Position numbers and translations under genes: made by a program. The notes under the pieces were generated by a model. It made no database searches and was not told the origin of the DNA. It saw only the letters and a list, made by a program, of their open reading frames with translations. Source: Paludibacter sp. (GTDB taxonomy: Bacteria > Bacteroidota > Bacteroidia > Bacteroidales > Paludibacteraceae). From it: a DNA stretch of 64,000 nucleotides. Positions within the stretch are counted from its first letter, which is position 1. Each line of letters starts with the position of its first letter. Below, one piece after another: positions 19,125-26,075 of the stretch. The DNA is taken from contig JAQTUE010000001.1 in NCBI GenBank assembly GCA_028710415.1, positions 248,001 to 312,000 on the forward strand, written 5' to 3'.

Positions 19125-19766
19125 TCATTTTATCTTTTCGAAAAACTCAGTCACATATTTCTTTTTTCGTTCACTCCTGTAAGTAATTGAAAGTCTATTG
19201 TTGATAATTTTTATTCGATCAGTCCCCAACATTCTATATACTAAATCTTTGTTATCAGTTCGGATATATAATCTCAAAAGTGTATTGGTGAAATCATTGG
19301 ATTCATGAACGGTATATTTTTTATTCCCTACCATAACATTCAGGCTGTCATAGTTTTCCTTTAAACAAATCTGCCCTTTGAAATCGGAAGTATATGTTTT
19401 AGGTTTTCCAAATGCATAAACTTCCACTCTGATTCCTTTTTTTAAATCGGAGTTTCTGTAAATCTCTATGATATTATTTTTTTTATTACCAGTTTTAGTT
19501 GGATCAATTATCACTTTGTCCGGAATCACTGAGGGTGTTAATAACAGTTCGTTTCCAATGATTTTCCAGCTCCCTGTTGTTATCTCTCCCGAGCAATCAT
19601 CCATCATCTTAAAGGTGTAAGTGTAATCTTTTTTAAGATCAAGATATATATTAGTATGGCCTTTCCAATACAAATCAAAGCTGAACTGATAGTTGCCAAT
19701 TATTACCTGGCTAAAAATCAATACAGGAGCTAAAACAATCAAAAGTAATAAACATATTTTTCTCAT
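19125..19766 (-). CDS. Secreted protein of unknown function
   Basis: 213 residues with a signal peptide (MRKICLLLLIVLAPVLIFSQ). The start of the mature part (GNYQFSFDLYWKGHTNIYLDLKK, then TTGSWKIIGNELLLTP) resembles the lipocalin-like or copper-resistance-like beta-barrels that test for a GxW motif. The C-terminal half is basic. No family named. Confidence 0.6.
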   Translation of the reverse strand: MRKICLLLLIVLAPVLIFSQVIIGNYQFSFDLYWKGHTNIYLDLKKDYTYTFKMMDDCSGEITTGSWKIIGNELLLTPSVIPDKVIIDPTKTGNKKNNIIEIYRNSDLKKGIRVEVYAFGKPKTYTSDFKGQICLKENYDSLNVMVGNKKYTVHESNDFTNTLLRLYIRTDNKDLVYRMLGTDRIKIINNRLSITYRSERKKKYVTEFFEKIK

Positions 19767-19850
19767 TTATGATAAATTGAGCAATAATTAATAAGAAATA
19801 AATCCTATCCTGTAACTTAAAATAAAACCTTTTCAATCCTAAGCTCTGAC

Positions 19851-19929
19851 TCCCTCTCCTTTGGAGAGGGTTGGGGAGAGGTCTTGCAAATCAGCCACTT
19901 CCTCCTTTGGAGAGTGTTGGGGAGAGGTC
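19851..19929. repeat. CCCTCTCC palindromic repeat, two tandem copies
   Basis: CCCTCTCCTTTGGAGAGGG with the tail TTGGGGAGAGGTC, followed by a shorter second copy. Relatives lie at 36503-36534, 36686-36718 and 39237-39271, all preceded by an AGCTCT-type lead. It looks like a REP-type dispersed hairpin. Confidence 0.75.
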
Positions 19930-19976
19930 CTGAAATTCAATCATTTCTTTCGGTAAATAGAGTCAGGGAGACGTCA

Positions 19977-20582
19977 TTATCTTTTCTCCAGTTTCTTTAT
20001 CAACTTATCCTGAATCCATGAAACTAACACGACCATGCAAATAGCCCCAATAGTTGCTAACAACATATCCGATTGTGTGTCCCATGGATCGCCCTGGGTG
20101 CCCAGAAACGCTTCTGATGATTGTCCTGACACAACTGCTACAAACCATTCAAACAATTCATACACGGCGCTAATACTGACGCAAACACTTACTGTCAGTA
20201 TCGATACCCATCTGCCACGTTTTACAATATCCAGCCTGACGAACAATTCCCTCGCCACCATGGCCGGTACAAATCCCTGTGCAAAATGTCCCACCTTGTC
20301 ATAATTGTTCCTGCTTTGATGGAATACTTCCTTTACCCAGTCAAAAAGAGGCACTTCAGCATAGGTGTAATGTCCTCCTACAAACAGGATATAGCAATGA
20401 ACCAGGATAAACACATAGGTCAGGGTCGTGAACTGAAATTTCTTAAAAGTCAATAGTAGTACTGCCATCGCGATAATCCCCGGGAATACTTCCAGTATCC
20501 AGGTGAAATAATCATGAGGTTGAATCCCCGAAACAATCAATCCAATAAAAAATAAAATCAATAAAAGAAGGTATTTCTTCAT
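19977..20582 (-). CDS. DUF2238 (YjdF-like) membrane protein
   Basis: 201 residues with about six membrane segments. HYTYAEVP, NYDKVGHFAQGFVPAM and the ELFEW...GTQGDPWDTQSDM block are the hallmarks of DUF2238, an inner-membrane family of unknown function. The acidic and histidine residues in these blocks could bind a metal. Separate transcription is likely, as repeats and a tRNA gene flank it. Confidence 0.9.
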   Translation of the reverse strand: MKKYLLLLILFFIGLIVSGIQPHDYFTWILEVFPGIIAMAVLLLTFKKFQFTTLTYVFILVHCYILFVGGHYTYAEVPLFDWVKEVFHQSRNNYDKVGHFAQGFVPAMVARELFVRLDIVKRGRWVSILTVSVCVSISAVYELFEWFVAVVSGQSSEAFLGTQGDPWDTQSDMLLATIGAICMVVLVSWIQDKLIKKLEKR

Positions 20583-20686
20583 GCCTGGAAATTTAAATGA
20601 AATGGTTCAACAGTTTTTTTTGATTATTTACCGTTCTGTGAAAACTTCTTAATACCTTTGTTGTTGTTTATAATATACGATCTTTG

Positions 20687-20758
20687 GGTGCGTTCCTCTA
20701 ACGGTTAGGAGTCCGGTTTCTCAATCCGATAATGGCAGTTCGATTCTGCTACGCACTA
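20687..20758 (+). tRNA. tRNA-Glu(CUC), weak anticodon stem
   Basis: 72 nt fold as a cloverleaf. Acceptor GGTGCGT/ACGCACT (first pair G-U), D stem CTCT... with GG in the loop, TTCGATT T-loop on a GGCAG/CTGCT stem, and discriminator A; CCA is not encoded. The anticodon loop TTCTCAA gives CUC, read as Glu (GAG). The anticodon stem has only three good pairs (28-42, 29-41, 30-40), with C-A at 27-43 and U-U at 31-39. A minor or decaying isoacceptor is possible. Confidence 0.8.
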
Positions 20759-20788
20759 CATATGTTCCACCGCTGACTTTCAATATTC

Positions 20789-21397
20789 TCAATTACTTCC
20801 TGTTTCAATTTTTGATATTACATTGAACTGCCTGTAATCTAAAATTTTAGGATCAAAGTAATCTTTTTTGTCATAAGTAAGTTTTATCGTTTTACCAAGC
20901 AGGGAATTATAATTATTAGTCAGTTCAAGATCTGAATGTATAAATGATAACCAGTAAAATTTAAAGATTCTGCCAAAATCATCTTTTATTGAAAATACAA
21001 CAAAAGGATTATTCTCAATATTCATTACCACTCCGTCCATTATTTTTTCATTATTATCTTCCTCAGGGGCTGCTTTGTTCTTCTTTGTCATAATTACTAA
21101 TCCTTCCGGACAAACGGATCCCATTTTTAATACCACCGCTCTACCCAGTTTTTCGCCTTCTTTGGAGTTCATTTTATCAAGGTCAATATCATAGTCGCGT
21201 TTTAATTCCTTTTTATAAGGCATGGATACATCGATCAGACAAAGTCCAAGCTTCATATTGTAATTATCTTTTCCCAGTGAGTCAGGAATGTTTAAGACGC
21301 ATTCGCAGGCGTTTTTCACGATCTTATCCATATAATTCTCTGAAAAGCATGCGACTGTAAACAAAAGCAAGCCTGTGAAAATCAAAGTCTTTTTCAT
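20789..21397 (-). CDS. Secreted protein of unknown function
   Basis: 202 residues. The signal peptide MKKTLIFTGLLLFTVACFSE could also be a lipobox (TVAC). Mature cysteines occur in ACECVLN, LCLIDVS and SVCPEG, probably forming disulfides. The C-terminal half (DGVVMNIENNPFVVFSIKDDFGRIFKFYWL) looks like a small beta domain of OB type. Unrecognised. Confidence 0.6.
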   Translation of the reverse strand: MKKTLIFTGLLLFTVACFSENYMDKIVKNACECVLNIPDSLGKDNYNMKLGLCLIDVSMPYKKELKRDYDIDLDKMNSKEGEKLGRAVVLKMGSVCPEGLVIMTKKNKAAPEEDNNEKIMDGVVMNIENNPFVVFSIKDDFGRIFKFYWLSFIHSDLELTNNYNSLLGKTIKLTYDKKDYFDPKILDYRQFNVISKIETGSN

Positions 21398-21446
21398 TAT
21401 TTCTATATTGTTTTTTGGTTGTATTTCTTTAAAGTCCTGGTATTAC

Positions 21447-21956
21447 TCATATTTTTACTTCGGTATATTCACTCTTCGAATATCTTTTTACTCCATCGCT
21501 AAATTCTTTTTTAAACTCTCCATCATTCTCGAATTCGTTGAAATGAATGTAATGCACCGTGTTTTTAACCGTAATGATATAACTGTATTCATTTTTACCG
21601 ATCGATTTAATTTTCTCCCAGTTGTTTTTTTTACCATCAATCCAGATTCCTTCATCACTTAGGGCTGTAAAGTTTGATAATTTGAAAACAGCATTTACAT
21701 TCACCAATACAAGGCATAAAAAACCTGTGTAATTCAATACATCACTCTGGCTCTTGAACTTCAATATCTCCAACAGGATGATGAATGCAGCAGGTACTAA
21801 ACTGCCAATGGAATAAGTCCTAAAATCTTTATGTTTCAGCAGTATGATGCTGTGAAATTCGATTCCCTGATTGAATTTCCTTCGTTTATAGAAATCCCAT
21901 ACAATCGAAACCAGTAACAGTACAAAAACCGCCAGGGTATTAATCTCTGTCTTCAT
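21447..21956 (-). CDS. Small membrane protein, PH-like tail
   Basis: 169 residues. There are three membrane segments (residues about 7-22, 50-66 and 75-93), then a soluble tail starting DEGIWIDGKKNNWEKIKSIG that has the sequence rhythm of the bacterial PH-like domains found in DUF5673-type membrane proteins. The N-terminus MKTEINTLAVFVLLLVSIV is nearly repeated as a broken reading frame at 24819-24890. Function unknown. Confidence 0.65.
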   Translation of the reverse strand: MKTEINTLAVFVLLLVSIVWDFYKRRKFNQGIEFHSIILLKHKDFRTYSIGSLVPAAFIILLEILKFKSQSDVLNYTGFLCLVLVNVNAVFKLSNFTALSDEGIWIDGKKNNWEKIKSIGKNEYSYIITVKNTVHYIHFNEFENDGEFKKEFSDGVKRYSKSEYTEVKI

Positions 21957-21989
21957 TCCTAAAATCTTTTATTGTATCTCTTATTTATT

Positions 21990-22240
21990 GCAACGGAATA
22001 AATTCCATTGCTACAATATCGGTCGTTCCTCCGGAACTTTCTTATTCCAAGAAATAAATTCCGTAGGAATGAACGATATTGTAACCCTGAGGTTTTAACC
22101 CCGGGATTATACATCGGGTGAATGGTCCTGAAATGTGTATAAACATCAGTATCTTAACTACCCACTACATACTACAAACTTTTTATTTGGGTCTCGCGAT
22201 TTCCATATCGCGAACTTTTCTTTATTATATATTATAATCC
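21990..22240. repeat. Mosaic dispersed repeats incl. CGCGAT palindrome
   Basis: TATTGCAACGGAAT, TCGTTCCTCCGGAACTTTC and GAATGAACGATATTGT blocks, then the palindrome TCGCGATTTCCATATCGCGA at 22194-22213. The same blocks recur in altered order at 23440-23611 and 24918-25040. Confidence 0.8.
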
Positions 22241-22357
22241 GTAGGTTTTTACACAGGATAAACCCACCTAATCCCAACAGTCAAGAGTCGTAGACATTGT
22301 CGATAACAAGTAACTTGAGGTGCCAAATTGGAACCTCAAGTTACATGTTATGCTTAT

Positions 22358-23368
22358 TTATTTCTTCTTATTCCGTACATCCAGGATATAATCCTTGATT
22401 TCCAGGATTGATTTCTCAGGCAATTGATAGGCTACAGCGGGATTCTTCGGCAATATGATTTCGAAAAATATATAATCATCCAGATGTTTATTTTCAGCTG
22501 CTTGTTTTAGAACTGTAAATTCCGGAATACCCTTTATTTTAGCCTTAGCATTGGTTTGTGCTATAACCATGGAAATTAAACATTCCCTGTCTTCTAATAT
22601 GGTATGCTGCCCTTTTGTAGCTCCCATCGATTCACTATATCCGGGTTCATACATCCACAATGCTTTTGGCATTCCATACCCAAACCATTTGTCATTCATG
22701 GCAAGGTTTATTGTATTCTCAGATGGTTTTGAAATTTCTATTTGGGGATTGAAATACCAATCGGAGGTATCTCTCTTTGCTCTCAGAAATATAGCATCAA
22801 ATGACTTCTTGATTCTGGGATTATTCCGGTTTAAAATGCGGGCAATAACTATTTCATCAACCGCATGAGTCAAATCATTGATCGATTTATAATTATCTGC
22901 CAGAAACCAATGGGACATGTAATCGATATAGTTTTTACTGATGGCTTTTTTATACCAGAAGATTGCATTTTTATGATCTTTATTAATCTCATAGACCTGG
23001 CCAATATAATTCATTACCAAAAAATAGGAAGAATCAGCCTCTAATGTCGATTTATACCAAATCAGTGCATTCTCATAATCTTTAGCCTGAAAATATATTT
23101 CTGCTTTTTGAAATTTTTGGGTAGCCAGGTCATTTGGTTTATAAAAGTAAGTATTGATACTAGAATCGGATACTACCCTGTAGCTATCTGAATAATTCAA
23201 TTTGACTGAATAATCCGGCCCTGTAATTGGTTTATCCAGCATTTTAATGTCATATCTTAATTTTGAATTGCTCAACAGTTTTAAAATTTCTACAGGCGAA
23301 TGAATCTCCTGAGTATACCCATAACTGAAAATTGATAATAATACAAGAACTACTGCTGATTTTTTCAT
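22358..23368 (-). CDS. Secreted TPR protein
   Basis: 336 residues, signal peptide MKKSAVVLVLLSIFSYGYT. Residues about 85-190 hold three TPR-type helix pairs (AEIYFQAKDYENALIWYKSTLEAD, IGQVYEINKDHKNAIFWYKKAI, LADNYKSINDLTHAVDEIVIA). The C-terminal domain (ISKPSENTINLAMNDKWFGY and on) is unrecognised. A periplasmic or surface scaffold role is typical of such proteins, but nothing in the context tells its partner. Confidence 0.7.
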   Translation of the reverse strand: MKKSAVVLVLLSIFSYGYTQEIHSPVEILKLLSNSKLRYDIKMLDKPITGPDYSVKLNYSDSYRVVSDSSINTYFYKPNDLATQKFQKAEIYFQAKDYENALIWYKSTLEADSSYFLVMNYIGQVYEINKDHKNAIFWYKKAISKNYIDYMSHWFLADNYKSINDLTHAVDEIVIARILNRNNPRIKKSFDAIFLRAKRDTSDWYFNPQIEISKPSENTINLAMNDKWFGYGMPKALWMYEPGYSESMGATKGQHTILEDRECLISMVIAQTNAKAKIKGIPEFTVLKQAAENKHLDDYIFFEIILPKNPAVAYQLPEKSILEIKDYILDVRNKKK

Positions 23369-23439
23369 ATGTATGCTGTTTTGTTTTTTTTTACTCCTTC
23401 TTCTTCCTCTATATATCTATATATTTGGGATAATCTATA

Positions 23440-23611
23440 AATTTGGGTCCCGCGATTTCCATATCGCGATTTATTCTTTGTCATATATTGCAACGGAATT
23501 GCTACAACATCAGTCGTTCCTACGGAACTTTCTTATTCCCTGAAATGAATCCCCTAAGAATGAACGATATTATCAATCTGTGGTTTTAATACAGGGATTA
23601 AGAATAAAACA
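23440..23611. repeat. Mosaic dispersed repeats, second locus
   Basis: ATTTGGGTCCCGCGATTTCC with the CGCGAT palindrome at 23450-23469, followed by ATATTGCAACGGAATTGCTAC, GTCGTTCCTACGGAACTTTC and GAATGAACGATATT blocks matching 21990-22100. Confidence 0.8.
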
Positions 23612-24265
23612 TCACCTTGTAATGGGTGAACGAATTATAAAATTGTCAAACCCCCATGCTACTCTAAGACATTCCTGAAACCCAATCTGATTTCCTTCAC
23701 AATCAACATTCTCTTTGAATACTATTTTTTTATTTACTAAAATAATACATTTCCTGTTGAGTTGTATTATCTGAATTCGATTGAAATCATTTTTCTTGAT
23801 TAAACCCGGTATTACTATTTTTGAAATATAGGTCCAGCGTGATGTGGCAAATTTATCAAACTTATTAAATCTGAAGTCGCCATCCGGGCATACCGTTAAC
23901 TGATAGGAAACACTATCCATATTACCCCACTGAATATCCAGTGCATTATAAATGTCATCATAGCTTATATATTTAGCATCAAATGATATTTCAAAATCAT
24001 TCCTTGTATTTAAGCTTTCAAATGCTTTGCGATACCACAAGCAACCATTGCTTATCCTGTTCTTTTTAAACTTTTCAATATGCAGTAAACCATTCGTATT
24101 TTCTACTAGAAACTCACGATTATGAACCTGTTCCCATTTATTAGAGTCGTTATCAAACTTTTCAATAAATGCAACCCGGGTTTTTGATTCTATCACTTTT
24201 ACATAGTCAACACAACTAAATGTAAGAAAAGAAACGAATAATAATACCACTATTCTTGTTCTCAT
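23612..24265 (-). CDS. Lipoprotein with beta-sandwich-like domain
   Basis: 217 residues. The lipobox TFSC gives a lipid-anchored protein. The rest alternates short strands (FIEKFDNDSNKWEQV, FEISFDAKYIS, NRIQIIQLNRKCIILVNKKIVF, VAWGFDNFII) in the manner of the LamG/DUF1080-like concanavalin fold, which usually binds sugars. The function is inferred from pattern only. Confidence 0.6.
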   Translation of the reverse strand: MRTRIVVLLFVSFLTFSCVDYVKVIESKTRVAFIEKFDNDSNKWEQVHNREFLVENTNGLLHIEKFKKNRISNGCLWYRKAFESLNTRNDFEISFDAKYISYDDIYNALDIQWGNMDSVSYQLTVCPDGDFRFNKFDKFATSRWTYISKIVIPGLIKKNDFNRIQIIQLNRKCIILVNKKIVFKENVDCEGNQIGFQECLRVAWGFDNFIIRSPITR

Positions 24266-24396
24266 AAAATTATTAATATTTTAAGTTGTTATATTTTACT
24301 TAATTTCGCTTCTGCGTTTCTTGTCGTTCCTCATCAGATGTCTTATCCTCATTAGTTTATTTGCAAGTAGATACATTCAAAAGGATTGTCTTAAAT

Positions 24397-24822
24397 TCAC
24401 TTCATTCTTCTTAACTCATTCATGCCTCCATATCCATCCAGTGCTTCAAAAACCATATCTTGTTCTTGATCGGTTTTCCAACCCATTTTTGTCAACTCGC
24501 TTTTTACCCCTGCTTCTCCTTTTTTCTGTATGAAATGGTAAGCTGCAAATTCTGTAACTTCATCGGGAACCCTACTTATAGTATACCTGATCAGTTTACT
24601 TAGCAGAAGCATTCTGCCAATAATATACATCAAACCGATGCTGATGACCCATACGTCTAATAAGCCTATAGTACCCAGATTTAAATCCTTATACCGTGTG
24701 CCTGCTTCAATTTTCAGGACCACAAAGTCTATGAAGTTCAGGGAATCCCCTGAGTCATTCATATAAAACAGGTATTGAAAAAACAGATTGCTTATAAAAA
24801 TAACTGCTATGGCAACAATCAA
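24397..24822 (-). CDS. Small two-TM protein, possibly 5'-damaged
   Basis: 141 codons with a TTG start at 24822; an in-frame stop three codons upstream leaves no ATG. Two membrane segments (residues about 2-18 and 55-72) are followed by a charged tail ending GGMNELRRMK. The DNA before the start, 24819-24890, encodes in another frame the N-terminus of the 21.4-kb membrane protein family. So this gene may be a frameshifted or rearranged relative whose natural start has been lost. Function unknown. Confidence 0.5.
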   Translation of the reverse strand: MIVAIAVIFISNLFFQYLFYMNDSGDSLNFIDFVVLKIEAGTRYKDLNLGTIGLLDVWVISIGLMYIIGRMLLLSKLIRYTISRVPDEVTEFAAYHFIQKKGEAGVKSELTKMGWKTDQEQDMVFEALDGYGGMNELRRMK

Positions 24823-24890
24823 TATTTGTCACTCACAATCGAAACCATTACCAATACAAAAAACGCCAGGGTAATAATCTCTGTCTTCAT
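24819..24890 (-). pseudogene. Orphan N-terminal fragment, paralog of the 21.4-kb membrane protein
   Basis: From the ATG at 24890 this frame reads MKTEIITLAFFVLVMVSIVS and stops after 23 codons. The intact gene at 21447-21956 begins MKTEINTLAVFVLLLVSIVW. The reading frame then breaks where the 24.4-kb gene begins. Confidence 0.7.
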
Positions 24891-24917
24891 ACATATTTTT
24901 TATTCCTACAAACTTAT

Positions 24918-25083
24918 CTATATATTTGGGTCCTGTGATTTCCATATCGCGCTCTTTTCTACATCATATATTGCAACCGGCGGTTTTAACCCCGGGGATT
25001 ATGCGCCAATGTATCGTCCTGAAATGTATATAAGCTTCTGTCTCTTAACTACCTACTACCTACTACCTACTACCCACTCCCTA
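24918..25083. repeat. Mosaic dispersed repeats, third locus
   Basis: TATATATTTGGGTCCTGTGA with a degraded CGCGAT palindrome (24931-24951), GGTTTTAACCCCGGGGATTA and TCGTCCTGAAATGTATATAA blocks shared with 22.1 kb, then TACCTACTACC words up to the stop of the next gene. Confidence 0.7.
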
Positions 25084-26046
25084 CTATTTTCTACCTCCAA
25101 TAAACTTCTTCAGAATCTTTCCATAAACATGATTCTCAGGCAGAAATCCCCAGAACCTTGAATCCACCGAATAATCCCTGTTGTCGTTCACAATAAAATA
25201 ATAATCCATTTTTGGAATGTAGTATTCCGTCACTTTCCCGTTAATAACTATTTTATCATCCAATATCTTCAAATCATTCTGTTCGTATACCCTGATCAGG
25301 CGGTCGTACAGTGCGATATTTCCTTTCGTCAGGTGGATTTTCTCTCCTTTTGCCGGTATGGTAACTTCCCCAAAATCATCTTTAGTCCAACCCAGCTCCT
25401 TTGTAAACGGAAAAATTGATTGGTTCTCAGTCCCCGGGATAGAATTACAGATCAGGACAGAGTCAATTTCATTGATGACAGACAACCTTGCAAACTGTTT
25501 ATCCGTGATGCATAACCCAACGGTCCCCCTATCATGGAGAACATCATCCGGTTTAATATTCATATTCTTCAGGAAATCGTTACTCAATATCTCCGGATCC
25601 TTCATTTTTACCAGATACAGTTTCTTACAATCCGGGTTGAGATACGGTTTGTCGTTCACATACAACCTGGAATTAATAAGCCTTATCCTGTCATGAGGCA
25701 ATCCAACGCATCTTCCCACGCGTAATTGCCTTTTATTCAGCGGAACAATCGCAATGCTGTAGGTGCTATTGAACTCATTTTTATTCAACATCCGCTTCAT
25801 GGTATAGTAACTTACCGGGGACTCCGGCACCAGGATAGTGTCACCTTCCGGAAAATGGTATACGATGATCTCATTTTGTTTCGGGGTATAATTCATTTTC
25901 CATGCCACGATATAGGTGCCTCGCGGTATCGTGTTTTCCATTGCTGAAGAGGGTACCCTGAACATATGCAGGCAGGTGAATCGTAGCACCATCCATAAAA
26001 CTATAATACCTATGACAATGAATAGTATGATTTCCTTTTTCTTCAT
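25084..26046 (-). CDS. Signal peptidase I-like protein lacking both catalytic residues
   Basis: 320 residues with an N-terminal membrane helix (about 6-24), as in bacterial type I signal peptidases. Conserved family boxes are easy to see, but the active site is changed. Box B reads VPSSAMENT, so the Ser that normally precedes Met (PSGSM) is Ala35. Box D reads VGRCVGLPHD where active enzymes have KR-x-x-GLPGD, so the general-base Lys is Gly111. Box E is NDNRDYSVDSRFWG. The fold and the C-terminal GK-I-L-KKF anchor are kept, and the gene is intact. This implies a pseudoenzyme under selection, or a protein with a displaced mechanism. Confidence 0.85.
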   Translation of the reverse strand: MKKKEIILFIVIGIIVLWMVLRFTCLHMFRVPSSAMENTIPRGTYIVAWKMNYTPKQNEIIVYHFPEGDTILVPESPVSYYTMKRMLNKNEFNSTYSIAIVPLNKRQLRVGRCVGLPHDRIRLINSRLYVNDKPYLNPDCKKLYLVKMKDPEILSNDFLKNMNIKPDDVLHDRGTVGLCITDKQFARLSVINEIDSVLICNSIPGTENQSIFPFTKELGWTKDDFGEVTIPAKGEKIHLTKGNIALYDRLIRVYEQNDLKILDDKIVINGKVTEYYIPKMDYYFIVNDNRDYSVDSRFWGFLPENHVYGKILKKFIGGRK

Positions 26047-26075
26047 ATCTTTTTCTCTGTTTCTTGCACTTTTTC

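Noticed and set aside
20583..20686. tRNA plus attachment site of an integrated island
   Set aside because: No integrase gene in the window and no direct repeat of the tRNA 3' end was found downstream.
24397..24822. Extending this gene upstream to an ATG
   Set aside because: An in-frame stop lies three codons before the TTG, and the ATG at 24890 is in another frame that ends at 24819.
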